Assembly: GCF_013283785.1 (NCBI RefSeq)
Contig: NZ_JABCPZ010000108.1
Location: forward strand, 1 to 34,139
Length of the DNA stretch: 34,139 nt
Reading direction: 5' to 3'
Source: Nonomuraea antri
Lineage (GTDB): Bacteria > Actinomycetota > Actinomycetes > Streptosporangiales > Streptosporangiaceae
A program made the position numbers and the translations under genes. The notes beneath the pieces are model-generated. The model saw nothing but the letters and a program-made list of their open reading frames with translations, did no database searches and had not been told where the DNA came from. Numbering within the stretch: position 1 is the stretch's first letter; each line of letters begins with the position of its first letter. This document shows, piece by piece, positions 1-9,493 of this stretch.

Positions 1-86
1 GGGTCCCGGCGTGCGTGGGGTCCCGGCGTGCGTGGGGTCCCGGCGTGCGTGGGGTCCCGGCGTGCGTGGCGGTCCCGGCGTGCGTG
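1..86. repeat. 17-bp tandem repeat array at the window edge
   Basis: Four perfect head-to-tail copies of GGGTCCCGGCGTGCGTG occupy 1-17, 18-34, 35-51 and 52-68. An 18-bp variant follows at 69-86 with GC inserted at its start. The array touches the window edge, so the copy number is a minimum. There are no spacers, so this is not a CRISPR. It lies beyond the clpC terminator, and I know of no function. Confidence 0.9.
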
Positions 87-155
87 GCGGCGTCAGCGGG
101 GGGACCTCGGCGGGGTGGCGAACTCGGGCGCGGGTGGTTGTGCGCGAGGCGTGCT

Positions 156-191
156 GGAGGGCGATCTCGTGCAGGAGGGCGATCTCGTGCT
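156..191. repeat. 18-bp direct duplication
   Basis: Two adjacent copies of an 18-bp unit beginning GGAGGGCGATCTCGTGC (156-173 and 174-191) differ only at the last base. This is a small slippage-type duplication in the same non-coding stretch. Confidence 0.8.
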
Positions 192-248
192 GTGTCGCGG
201 TTCGGAGCCGACCCGCCCGCACACCCGGCCCCCAGCGCGCCCCAGACC

Positions 249-312
249 CGGCGTACACAAGCCCCGGCGTACACAAGCTTCGGCGTACACAGGCCCCAGG
301 GGACACAAGCCC
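249..312. repeat. 16-bp tandem repeats, four copies
   Basis: The 16-bp unit CGGCGTACACAAGCCC occurs at 249-264, 265-280 (ends CTT) and 281-296 (CAGG variant). A diverged fourth copy lies at 297-312. It differs in sequence from the 17-bp array upstream, although both contain CGGCGT. It is non-coding, with no known role. Confidence 0.85.
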
Positions 313-379
313 CGGAGGACCGGCGGACGGACACCCAGCGGCGACGACGTGCCAACACCCGACGCACACACAACGCGAG

Positions 380-411
380 AACCCCCCGCGTGAGCACTCA
401 CGCGAGGGGTT
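380..411 (-). terminator. clpC rho-independent-type terminator
   Basis: A 15-bp inverted repeat (left arm 380-394, right arm 397-411) has one mismatch and a 2-nt loop. It lies 35 bp past the clpC stop on the minus strand. The outer AA/TT pairs give only a weak U-tract, which is usual in high-GC actinobacteria. Confidence 0.75.
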
Positions 412-446
412 CCCGATGAACCGGTACTCAGGGTCCCGGAGAGGAC

Positions 447-2945
<2,499 letters not shown>

Positions 2946-3043
2946 CTCGTCGCTCCTCACAGAGCGGTCAGTCAGGCCGGTAAATCCGGTCCCGTCATCC
3001 CGCATGCTAGCCCTGGCTCGGCGAACCGTGCCCACTGCCGCTG

Positions 3044-3069
3044 ACACGCTCTATAGCTAGAGACGTTCC
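3044..3069 (-). promoter_or_regulatory. Possible SigR/SigH-type promoter of clpC
   Basis: Read on the minus strand, GGAAC (3065-3069) is followed after 17 nt by GTGT (3044-3047). This resembles the GGAAT-N16-19-GTT pattern of thiol-stress sigma factors, which control clp genes in some actinobacteria. The last T of GTT is not matched. The imperfect palindrome CTCTATAGCTAGAG (3049-3062) sits between the two elements. This is a weak call. Confidence 0.25.
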
Positions 3070-3635
3070 CCGAGAGCAGGGCGTTCACCCTCCATCCAAC
3101 TACTGTTCGGGGGTGACGTGTTCCCGATACGCCGCAAGCGAACGATGTTTAGGACGCTTCGCGGAAGCGGCGGGAAATTGCGGCCCGCGGCGTGCGCAGA
3201 TCAACCCGGATCGGTCATCGGACGCTGCGGTGAAGCCTGCCCAGGGGCGGCCCTTCACCCGTCACTCGCCGACAGCGCGTCCGTATCTCGTGACGTAATC
3301 ATCCTATGTCCCTACCCAAAGCAGCACCAAGCGATGACGCTACGCCCAGAGCACAACGCGGGACGCGCCGGTAATCCCCATCCGGTCAGCCGGGTTACCG
3401 AACCCGGCCGGCCGCCCGCGCGTCCCGGACGTCTTTGGTGGTGGACTACAAGAGGAGCACGACCGCTTTGGCGGTCCATCACAGCGGACGGCGCGCCGGG
3501 ATTGGCACTACGGTACGGCGGTGACGGGCGCCACATTGCCGGCAGGACCGCATTGCCCGCAGGGGCCGCATTGCCGGCCGGTCCCATGATTGCCAGCGCG
3601 CGCGCCCGGCTATCCGCGCGCCCGCGCCCAATCGG

Positions 3636-3712
3636 CCCGCGAACTCCGCGCGGAACTACGCCCGCGAACTCCACGCGGGAACTCCGGCCGCGAACTCCAA
3701 CCGGGAACTCGG
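3636..3712. repeat. Approximately 25-bp repeats with GAACTCC core, three copies
   Basis: Three head-to-tail imperfect copies occupy 3636-3660, 3661-3687 and 3688-3712. Each carries CCGCGAACTCC followed by a CGGGAACT-like half, so each unit contains two near-inverted GAACT blocks around a GC core. A GCATTGCC motif also recurs just upstream (3536-3575). The region is non-coding and its role is unknown. Confidence 0.7.
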
Positions 3713-3934
3713 CCGGTGAACGAGGGCGAACAAGACCTCGGAGGCGGGAAGGCGGCCGCCGCGGAAATCATCTTTCTACGCGGGCGGCGCCCCATCATCA
3801 CAAAACCTGGCGGGCGACCATGAACAGCCCGGGAAGCACAGGAACGAGCGGCCAAGAGCGACCAAAACGCCCACATATGGGGGATTAGAAGATCAACAAG
3901 AGCGCCTTCCCCTTTTGAGAACGCTCCCAGAAAA

Positions 3935-3993
3935 CGATCATGCGCTTATGGCGGCCGCCGGGGTCCTAGGCGAACGGCATAAGCGCATGGTCG
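3935..3993 (-). terminator. Long inverted repeat downstream of lsr2, probable terminator
   Basis: The perfect 12-bp arms CATGCGCTTATG (3939-3950) and CATAAGCGCATG (3978-3989) extend to 15 of 16 pairs at 3935-3950/3978-3993, with a 27-nt GC-rich loop. It starts 14 bp past the lsr2 stop on the minus strand, which fits a terminator. The large loop, the lack of a U-tract and the AT-containing arms leave open a protein-binding site. Confidence 0.5.
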
Positions 3994-4007
3994 AGCAGAC
4001 GGCTCTT

Positions 4008-4340
4008 TCAGTGAGCTCGTTCGTACTGCTCCACGACCGTGGAGGCGATACGGCCCCGCTCGCTGACCGGCAGACCGTGGGCCTTGGCCCACTGCCGGAT
4101 CTCCGAGCTCTTCTCGCGGCTCATCGCACGGTTGCCGCCGCGGCCACGACGACGTGCTGATACGGCCCCTGCCCTGCGCGCATGCTGCACGAAAGGCGTG
4201 AGCGCGTCCCTCAGCTTCTTCGCGTTAAGGTCGCTGAGGTCAATCTCATAGGAGGAGCCGTCAATAGCGAAGCTGACCGTCTCATTGGCCTCGCCCCCAT
4301 CGAGGTCATCGATGAGAATCTCCTGGATCTGCTTGGCCAT
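4008..4340 (-). CDS. lsr2: Lsr2 nucleoid-associated silencer
   Basis: Lsr2 is the actinobacterial H-NS functional analogue. It bridges DNA and silences AT-rich, often horizontally acquired genes. The 110-residue protein begins MAKQIQEILIDDLDGG, the family N-terminal dimerisation strand. A basic linker SARRRGRGGNRA (61-72) follows. The C-terminal DNA-binding domain contains RGR at 95-97 (PVSERGRI), the AT-hook-like minor-groove motif. Length is typical. The ATG at 4340 has AAAGGA 8 nt upstream. It is a single gene with its own promoter (4384-4412) and a hairpin downstream. Confidence 0.97.
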   Translation of the reverse strand: MAKQIQEILIDDLDGGEANETVSFAIDGSSYEIDLSDLNAKKLRDALTPFVQHARRAGAVSARRRGRGGNRAMSREKSSEIRQWAKAHGLPVSERGRIASTVVEQYERAH

Positions 4341-4383
4341 CTACGCAATCCTTTCCCGGAGCATTGTTTCATTCGCCTGCCCA

Positions 4384-4412
4384 AACATATACCCGGAAAG
4401 GCGCGGAGACAA
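4384..4412 (-). promoter_or_regulatory. Housekeeping-type promoter of lsr2
   Basis: On the minus strand, TTGTCT (4407-4412) and TATGTT (4384-4389) are separated by 17 nt, a good sigma-70/HrdB-like arrangement. The predicted start is near 4377, giving a leader of about 37 nt that contains the ribosome binding site. Confidence 0.55.
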
Positions 4413-4445
4413 TTCAACGCTACGGGGATTCGGCTGACTCGCGGA

Positions 4446-4592
4446 TCAGTTCCGGTTCTCCGCCTGATCCTGACCGTTCGGACGCCGCCGCGGACCCTCT
4501 GCCCGCACCAACTTCACAACGCCAAAGACGAAGGCGCCGCCGACCACGAGCGGGGGGATGAGCGCTGACAATACGTCTGTTACGGCTTCCAT
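4446..4592 (-). CDS. Very small single-span membrane protein
   Basis: A 48-residue protein starting MEAVTDVLSALIPPLVVGG. It has one predicted transmembrane segment (about residues 8-29) followed by a short, charged, polar C-terminus (KLVRAEGPRRRP, ending AENRN). The ATG at 4592 is preceded by GGAGGCGAGG about 5-9 nt away, which is why I prefer it over the longer open frame reaching 4856. The extra residues in that frame are Arg-rich and cross the neighbouring stop. The gene sits alone between lsr2 and an RDD gene, all leftward. Function is unknown. Topology suggests N-out, C-in, with the basic tail in the cytoplasm. Confidence 0.65.
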   Translation of the reverse strand: MEAVTDVLSALIPPLVVGGAFVFGVVKLVRAEGPRRRPNGQDQAENRN

Positions 4593-4852
4593 TCGTCCTC
4601 GCCTCCACAGCGACCTGGGTTTCGGCGGCGCTTTATGCACAAGCAACGCGACGAGCGAGACCGCCCGGTGACCGCGTCGCGAAGGTGTCAACCGCCCGAC
4701 TCGACCATAGCGGCACACACATGCCGTCCGTACGCCAGGGACGTCGACATCCGGCAACCCGGACGCCCCATAGCCTAATGCCAGTCTCTCCAGGCTCCTT
4801 ACCGGATCAAGCGAAAATTTTGCGAATACGCATCCGCGCAGGTGCAGATGGC

Positions 4853-5344
4853 TCAACGAAGATCTTTGACGACGAGCGTTCCAGCCAGTCGATCATGCGG
4901 CCCGCGCTGCAGCGGCTTGTCCATGAGGATGAGCAGTCCGCCGCCGAACACCAGCATTCCGGCGAGCAGATTGACCACCGGAATCCCCATCACCATGGCC
5001 GTGCCCGGATACAGCAGCGACCGTTTCAGCAGCGCCGCCGTCCCGCCGGGCTCCTGGGGCACCAGGTGTATCCTCATGATCCTTTTGCCGAACGTGCGGC
5101 CGTCCCGCGAATGCGCCCGCCAGTCGTAGAGCGCATATGCCAGCCCGGCCAGGAACCACGCGAACAGGCCGGGCAGCCGGCCCTGGACGTCCTCCATCAT
5201 CCCGACAGTTCGGAAGATGCTCCACAGCGCGATGAACAGAATGTAATAGAAGACACCGAAGACGAGCGCTTCAATGAGCCTGGCGGCCAGTCGTTCCCAC
5301 CATTCCGCGGGCACCGCGGCGCCCCATGGCGATGTCGCGCCCAT
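4853..5344 (-). CDS. RDD-domain membrane protein (small)
   Basis: A 163-residue integral membrane protein of the RDD family, whose function is largely unknown (some members are linked to ion exchange). Hydrophobic segments lie at the N-terminal ARLIEALVFGVFYYILFIAL, near FAWFLAGLAYALYDW, and at the C-terminal pair. The family end motif HDRLAGTLVV is intact, whereas the first acidic residue after the conserved Arg is Glu (RLIEALVF) instead of the usual Asp. The start ATG at 5344 has GAGG with 7-nt spacing. An upstream ATG at 5362 is possible. A second RDD gene lies just upstream, but a terminator (5407-5441) separates the two, so they are probably not one transcript. Confidence 0.85.
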   Translation of the reverse strand: MGATSPWGAAVPAEWWERLAARLIEALVFGVFYYILFIALWSIFRTVGMMEDVQGRLPGLFAWFLAGLAYALYDWRAHSRDGRTFGKRIMRIHLVPQEPGGTAALLKRSLLYPGTAMVMGIPVVNLLAGMLVFGGGLLILMDKPLQRGPHDRLAGTLVVKDLR

Positions 5345-5406
5345 AACCCCACCTCGCCTCATCGGCGGCTCCAGGTGCCCTCCATTTTGGTACGCCGGGC
5401 ACACAC

Positions 5407-5441
5407 AAAACAGGGGCCGGCATGATGCCGGCCCCTGTTTT
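5407..5441 (-). terminator. Strong hairpin terminator of the large RDD gene
   Basis: The near-perfect inverted repeat AAAACAGGGGCCGGC (5407-5421) pairs with GCCGGCCCCTGTTTT (5427-5441) around a tiny loop. The A/T flanks make it work in both directions. It follows the stop of the leftward 5469-6893 gene by 27 bp. Confidence 0.9.
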
Positions 5442-5468
5442 ACGTTCGCGGAGTCTGCGCCGCGGAGA

Positions 5469-6893
5469 CTACTTGGTCTTCACCACGACGGACTTGCCCA
5501 TCTTGTCGCCCCACGTCTGCTGCAGCGGCTTGTCCCAGAGCTGGGAGGCGCCGTTGAGCGCGTAGTAGAGCGGCGCGACGAACCAGCCGACGACCGGGAT
5601 CCAGAACAGCAGCCAGCCGCCCTGGGTGCCGAGCGCGCGCTTCAGCGACGCACCGGTCGAGAGCCCGCCGGGCTGGAGCATCCCGCCCACCTGGACGACC
5701 TTGATGCCCATGACCAGCTTGCCCACGGTCTGACCCAGCAGCTTGATCATGACGAAGTCGTAGACGACGTAAGACACGCCGATCACGAACGCGGTGAGCA
5801 GGCCGATGAGGAGGATCACCCCGAGCGCGGCGCCGACGTCATCGACGTTGCCGGTGCTGTAGTCCGGGACGAAGAGGCTGAAGATCTGGCCGATCACCCA
5901 GTACAGGATGCCGAAGATGACGCCGTCGATGATCCTGGCCACCAGGCGCTGCCACCACTCGGCCAGCGGGGCCGGCGCGCCGGGCGGCTGCACGCCCACC
6001 GGCGCACCGTACTGCTGCCCGTAGGCGGGCTGCTGGCCGTAGCCGGCCTGGGGCTGGCCGTAGGCCTGGGCGAACTGCTGGTCGCCGTACTGCTGCTGCT
6101 GACCGTACTGGGCCTGCTGGCCGTACTGCTGCTGCTGACCGTACTGCGCCTGGCCGTAGTCCGGCTGGGAGGCCGGCTGCTGGCCGTAGGCGGGCTGCTG
6201 ACCGTACTGCTGCTGCTGACCATACTGGGCCTGGCCGTAGTCCGGCTGGGACGCCGGCTGCTGACCGTACTGCTGCTGCTGGCCGTAGTCGGGCTGAGCG
6301 GCCTGCTGTCCGTACTGGGCCTGCTGGCCGTAGTCGGGCTGCGACGGCTGCTGCTGACCGTAGCCGGGCTGCTGGCCGTACTGGGCCTGCTGGCCGTAGT
6401 CGGGCTGGGACGGCTGCTGCTGTCCGTACTGGGCCTGCTGGCCGTACTGGTCCTGGCCGTAGCCCTGCTGCTGACCGTAACCCTGCTGCTGGCCGTACTG
6501 CTGGCCCGAGGGGGGCTGCTGGCCGTACTGGGCCTGCTGGCCGTAGTCGGGCTGGGACGGCTGCTGTTGTCCGTACTGGGCCTGCTGACCGTACTGGTCC
6601 TGGCCATATCCCGGCTGTGACTGGGCCTGCTGCCCGTACTGGGGCTGCTGCTGACCGTAGCCGGGCTGCTGGCCGTACTGCTGCTGCTGGCCGTAACCCT
6701 GCTGCTGGCCGTACTGCTGCTGCCCGTACTGGGGCTGCTGGCCATAGGCGTCGTCCGCCCGGTAGCCGACCACAGTCACGTCGGGGTCGGGCTCGCCGTG
6801 GCGGCGGCCCGCGTTCTGCTGTCCGTATTCAGGGTGTCCCTGGCGGTTCTCGCCGGAGTCGTCCTGCGGATACGGCGGCTGTCCGGTGCTCAC
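5469..6893 (-). CDS. RDD membrane protein with long Tyr-Gly-Gln repeat tail
   Basis: A 474-residue protein in two parts. Residues 1-48 are hydrophilic. Roughly 48-300 are an extreme low-complexity tract built of YGQQ, QYGQQ, GYGQQQ and SQPDYGQQ units. About 308-474 form an RDD membrane domain (RLVARIIDGVIFG; YDFVMIKLLGQTVGK; C-terminal GDKMGKSVVV) with four or so hydrophobic spans. The start is the GTG at 6893, with GAGG 7 nt upstream. The ATG 33 nt earlier lacks a ribosome binding site. Here the Asp of RxxxxxxD is present, but the usual HDRxAGT end motif is altered to GDKMGKS, the reverse of its neighbour. The tail is predicted to be cytoplasmic and disordered. Function is unknown. Confidence 0.9.
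   Translation of the reverse strand: MSTGQPPYPQDDSGENRQGHPEYGQQNAGRRHGEPDPDVTVVGYRADDAYGQQPQYGQQQYGQQQGYGQQQQYGQQPGYGQQQPQYGQQAQSQPGYGQDQYGQQAQYGQQQPSQPDYGQQAQYGQQPPSGQQYGQQQGYGQQQGYGQDQYGQQAQYGQQQPSQPDYGQQAQYGQQPGYGQQQPSQPDYGQQAQYGQQAAQPDYGQQQQYGQQPASQPDYGQAQYGQQQQYGQQPAYGQQPASQPDYGQAQYGQQQQYGQQAQYGQQQQYGDQQFAQAYGQPQAGYGQQPAYGQQYGAPVGVQPPGAPAPLAEWWQRLVARIIDGVIFGILYWVIGQIFSLFVPDYSTGNVDDVGAALGVILLIGLLTAFVIGVSYVVYDFVMIKLLGQTVGKLVMGIKVVQVGGMLQPGGLSTGASLKRALGTQGGWLLFWIPVVGWFVAPLYYALNGASQLWDKPLQQTWGDKMGKSVVVKTK
6005..6745. repeat. Coding tandem repeats (YGQQ-encoding)
   Basis: About 740 bp is built of 12-18 bp related units such as CCGTACTGGGCCTGCTGG (plus-strand sense) within the RDD gene. Longer identical blocks recur, for example the TAGTCGGGCTGGGACGGCTGCTG-like block near 6330, 6395 and 6545. 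The array is prone to length change by recombination or slippage. Confidence 0.85.
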
Positions 6894-6990
6894 CGTGTCA
6901 CCTCGCTTCGAGTGCGCATGTGGCACGTGTCAGGACACATGCCTGTACTGCCCAACGTATCGACATAGGTATCAACAATCACCTTTCCAC

Positions 6991-7554
6991 TTAGCCAAGG
7001 TCCGCGTCACCCGATGTCAGGTGGAGCAGCATGCGGGTGTTGCCCAAGGTATTGGGCTTGACGTGCTCCAGATCGAGGAACTCCGCCACACCCTCGTCGT
7101 ACGAGGCCAGTAGTTCGGCATAGACCTCGGGTGAGACCGGCGTGCCCTGTATAGGGCGAAAACCGTGCCTCGCGAAGAAATCGACCTCAAAAGTCAGACA
7201 GAATACACGCCTCAGACCTAGATCCTTCGCCTGCCGGATGAGGGCCGTCACGATCCGGTGGCCGATGCCCAGGCCGAGGAAGTCGGGATCGACGGCCACC
7301 GTGCGGATCTCGGCCAGATCCTCCCAGAGAACGTGAAGTGCGCCACACCCCACGACCTGACCGTCCCGCACGGCCACCCAGAACTCCTGCACGTCCTCGT
7401 ACAGGGTCACGGTGGCCTTCTCCAGGAGCTTGGGACCCGCGCCGCCGTACGTGTCGACCAGCCGCTTGATCGTCCGTACGTCGGGCGTGCGGGCACGCCG
7501 GACCATGACCTCGGTCTCGGTGGTAGTGGTGGTGGGTTCGGCGACCTGCTCCAT
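6991..7554 (-). CDS. argA: ArgA-type amino-acid N-acetyltransferase (GNAT)
   Basis: Probable N-acetylglutamate synthase of the short, single-GNAT-domain actinobacterial type. It would acetylate glutamate with acetyl-CoA at the entry of arginine synthesis. The family blocks VRRARTPDVRTIKRLVDTY, LYEDVQEFWVA, VGCGALHVLWEDLAEIRTVA and FFARHGF are present. The acetyl-CoA loop is GLGIGHRIV, and the end resembles the mycobacterial enzyme (VKPNTLGNTRMLL). I use the ATG at 7554 (187 residues, GGAG close upstream). ATGs at 7578 and 7506 are alternatives. It is a lone leftward gene, with the arginine genes elsewhere. Amino-acid specificity is from family knowledge. Confidence 0.85.
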   Translation of the reverse strand: MEQVAEPTTTTTETEVMVRRARTPDVRTIKRLVDTYGGAGPKLLEKATVTLYEDVQEFWVAVRDGQVVGCGALHVLWEDLAEIRTVAVDPDFLGLGIGHRIVTALIRQAKDLGLRRVFCLTFEVDFFARHGFRPIQGTPVSPEVYAELLASYDEGVAEFLDLEHVKPNTLGNTRMLLHLTSGDADLG

Positions 7555-7666
7555 GGCTCTCCAGGGTACAGATCCCATTACGGCTCAGCCCTAACTCCCA
7601 CGTCTAACCCCATCTTGTGACATGTTGTCGCCATCCAGGCACGTTGCGGCCGCATCCCCGTCCCGA

Positions 7667-7689
7667 CCCTAGGTGGCCAGAACCTAGGG
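7667..7689. promoter_or_regulatory. Perfect 8-bp dyad CCCTAGGT-N7-ACCTAGGG
   Basis: An inverted repeat lies in the divergent region between argA and the hydrolase gene: CCCTAGGT at 7667-7674 and ACCTAGGG at 7682-7689. The CTAG tetramer is uncommon in such genomes. It has the spacing of a dimeric regulator site. The partner protein is unknown. Confidence 0.4.
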
Positions 7690-7877
7690 CAAAGAGGACA
7701 TAAGGACGGTTCTGCCCGCCAAGACACGAGATCACCTTGTGACCCTTCAGTTGTGAAACCTCTACAGACTCGGCAGTTCTGGTTGAGCACGAACCCGGAG
7801 TGCATTAGTGTCCAGCGACGATGTTTCCCAAAGTTCTCCCATGCCCGGGCCATGTTCTGGCAGCGTCCGGCGTGGGT

Positions 7878-8012
7878 GACACGCCCAATCCCCCGCAAGG
7901 GGAGCCGGGGACCCGCCGGCGGCGCCACCAGCGCCGCCACTGGGGTGAATCCGAGCCTCGCTCGGTAGGGCTGCTCCGGCCCGAACCCGTCAGCTAACCC
8001 GGTAGGCGTAGA
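7878..8012 (+). ncRNA. c-di-AMP (ydaO/yuaA) riboswitch
   Basis: A cis-regulatory RNA that binds cyclic di-AMP. The hallmark blocks are all present in order: CGCCCAATCC, a GGAGCCGGGGACCC block, GGGGTGAATCC (7942-7952) and CCCGAACCCGTCAGCTAACC with GGTAGGCG (7979-8008). The P1 helix is formed by ACGCC (7881-7885) and GGCGT (8005-8009). It ends just before the ribosome binding site of the NlpC/P60 gene, the usual actinobacterial target. In this class ligand binding generally turns expression off. No separate intrinsic terminator is evident before the start codon, so control may be at translation. Confidence 0.92.
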
Positions 8013-8028
8013 CGAGAGGAGCTGGTTG

Positions 8029-9072
8029 GTGAAGCGTACGCGCGACCGTGGGGGGAAGTCGGCGGGCAAGCACGCCCGCCCTCCAGAACGGGTCCGGCGG
8101 CCACGCCGCCTGGCCGTGGTCGGCGTGACCGTCGCCGCGCTCCTGTTCGCCGTCCCCTTCGGCCCGGCGTCGGCCGACCCCAAGCCCTCGCTCAACGACC
8201 TGGCCAAGCAGGTCGAGAAGATGCACATCGAGATCGAGACGCTGGCCGAGCAGTACAACCAGCAGCGCGAGAAGCTCAAGACCGCCCAGAAGGCCGTGGA
8301 CGCCGCGGAGAAGACACTCTCGACCAGCGAGGCCGACCTGCAGGCCAAGCAGGCCAGGGCCACCCTGCTGGCGCAGAACGTCTACATGCGCGGCTCGGTG
8401 GGCGACGCGCTGGCCTTCACCTCCTCCGCCGACCCCGACTCCTTCCTCGACCGGGCCGCGACCACGTACGCGTTCGAACAGCAGCAGGCCGAGGCGGTCA
8501 GCCAGCTCACCAAGGCCAGGGAGGCCGCCGAGCGGGCCAGGTCCGGCGCCAAGAGCCGCATCGAGGAGGTCCAGCGGATCGTCGACGACCTCGACGGCAA
8601 GCGCGACAAGATCACCAAACTGGTCGGCAAGGTCGAGAGCACCCTGTTCAAGCGCGCGCTGGGCGAGGCCGGGCGGCCTGGAACCCGCGCCACCAAGGTC
8701 AACCTGCCCATCCCAGGCACCGGCAAGGCCGCGGCCGCCGCGCGCTGGGCGCTCACCCAGCAGCTCAAGCCGTACGTCTGGGGCGCGGAAGGCCCCGGCT
8801 CCTACGACTGCTCCGGCCTGGTGATGGCCGCCTACCAGCAGGTGGGCATCTCACTGCCGCACTACACCGGCGACCAGTGGACGGCCGGCAGGCACATCGA
8901 CCGCTCCGAGCTGCGCCCCGGCGACCTGGTCTTCTTCTACAGCGACCTGCACCACGTGGGCATCTACCTGGGCGGCGGCATGATGGTGCACGCGCCGCGC
9001 ACGGGTGACGTGGTGCGAATCGCCTCCATCGCGCGGCGGCCGTTCGCCGGAGCGGTGCGTATCGCCGACTGA
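8029..9072 (+). CDS. Secreted NlpC/P60 peptidoglycan endopeptidase
   Basis: A 347-residue exported hydrolase that cleaves peptide stems of peptidoglycan. A long basic N-region is followed by a hydrophobic signal segment (about 28-47) and an ASA cleavage motif near 49. A coiled-coil region spans about 52-205. The C-terminal NlpC/P60 domain (about 232-347) has catalytic Cys261 (YDCSGLV), His309 (HHVGIYLGG) and His321 (MVHAP). The GTG at 8029 is chosen because GAGGAG lies at 8016-8021, 7 nt away. A TTG three bases earlier is possible. The architecture resembles RipA/CwlO-type hydrolases. It is directly downstream of a c-di-AMP riboswitch, so turnover of the wall is tied to that messenger. The next gene is convergent. 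Confidence 0.93.
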   Translation: MKRTRDRGGKSAGKHARPPERVRRPRRLAVVGVTVAALLFAVPFGPASADPKPSLNDLAKQVEKMHIEIETLAEQYNQQREKLKTAQKAVDAAEKTLSTSEADLQAKQARATLLAQNVYMRGSVGDALAFTSSADPDSFLDRAATTYAFEQQQAEAVSQLTKAREAAERARSGAKSRIEEVQRIVDDLDGKRDKITKLVGKVESTLFKRALGEAGRPGTRATKVNLPIPGTGKAAAAARWALTQQLKPYVWGAEGPGSYDCSGLVMAAYQQVGISLPHYTGDQWTAGRHIDRSELRPGDLVFFYSDLHHVGIYLGGGMMVHAPRTGDVVRIASIARRPFAGAVRIAD

Positions 9073-9095
9073 GTCGAGGGCGCCGGCGGGGAAGG

Positions 9096-9422
9096 TCAGA
9101 TCAACTGGCGGCGCGCTGCCCAGGCCACGGCCTCGATGGCCGTGGCGACGCCGATGCGGTCGCAGATGCCCCGCAACCTGCGGCGTACCGTGCGTCCGCT
9201 GATATCCAGTCGTCTCCCTACCCGATCGACCGTGACTCCCTTGGCAAGCTCCGCCAGCAGCGCTAGGTCCGCGTGGCTCAGCTCAACGCCTTCAGTGAGC
9301 ACATCCATCGGGAGCCCTCCCCCCAACAGCAGAACTCGGACGTCCCAGTCAGAGCAAAGCTGCTCGTCTCGCAGAACGTAAACGCTTCCTGGAAAGGTCG
9401 TCAAGCGGGACAATCGTCGCAC
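9096..9422 (-). CDS. Short LuxR-type HTH regulator
   Basis: A 108-residue protein whose second half is a LuxR/GerE-type helix-turn-helix (ELSHADLALLAELAKG, then VDRVGRRLDISGRTVRRRLRGI). The first 40 residues match no receiver or ligand-binding domain I recognise. It starts at GTG 9422 with only a weak ribosome binding site, so an in-frame downstream start (MDVLTEGVELS) is also possible. It is divergent from the P450 gene with only about 70 bp between them, so it is a candidate regulator of that gene. Confidence 0.75.
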   Translation of the reverse strand: MRRLSRLTTFPGSVYVLRDEQLCSDWDVRVLLLGGGLPMDVLTEGVELSHADLALLAELAKGVTVDRVGRRLDISGRTVRRRLRGICDRIGVATAIEAVAWAARRQLI

Positions 9423-9473
9423 TTGACGGCTCTTATTGACATGATCGCTAATATGTGTCGTACTCGGAATATG
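9423..9473. promoter_or_regulatory. AT-rich divergent promoter region with direct repeat
   Basis: The short gap between the LuxR-type gene and the P450 holds TTGACG (9423-9428), TTGACA (9436-9441) and TAATAT (9449-9454). A direct repeat AATATG(TG)TCGT lies at 9450-9461 and 9468-9477. Spacings do not give one clean promoter. The repeat is a candidate regulator site. Confidence 0.35.
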
Positions 9474-9493
9474 TCGTCAGCCAGCGGCCCGCG

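Larger units (their letters stand above)
1..446. other. Gene-free stretch downstream of clpC with tandem repeats
   Basis: No convincing gene is seen here. Reading frames exist on both strands, but they are Arg/Gly/Pro-rich translations of tandem repeats and have no recognisable domain or ribosome binding site. The stretch holds three short direct-repeat clusters and the clpC terminator, which are listed separately. The left boundary is the window edge, so the first array may extend further. Confidence 0.7.
2946..4007. other. Gene-poor kilobase between clpC and lsr2
   Basis: About 1.06 kb holds no gene I can support. It contains the clpC upstream region (2946-3120). An imperfect hairpin pairs 3369-3377 with 3392-3400 (arms CGGTAATCC and GGGTTACCG). 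A GAACTCC-rich repeat cluster lies at 3636-3712, and a long inverted repeat lies next to lsr2. The frames across 3118-3888 are Arg/Pro/Ala-rich, lack a ribosome binding site and show no domain. Base composition is lower in GC near 3800-3950. Confidence 0.6.

Noticed and set aside
1..86. Possible CRISPR array
   Set aside because: Copies are directly adjacent with no spacers, the unit is 17 bp, and no cas genes are present.
3118..3888. Open frame in the clpC-lsr2 gap
   Set aside because: Its composition is Arg/Pro/Ala-rich, it crosses the repeat cluster, and it has no start signal or domain.
7579..8363. Minus-strand open frame across the riboswitch region
   Set aside because: It overlaps the antisense of both the riboswitch and the hydrolase signal peptide and has no domain.
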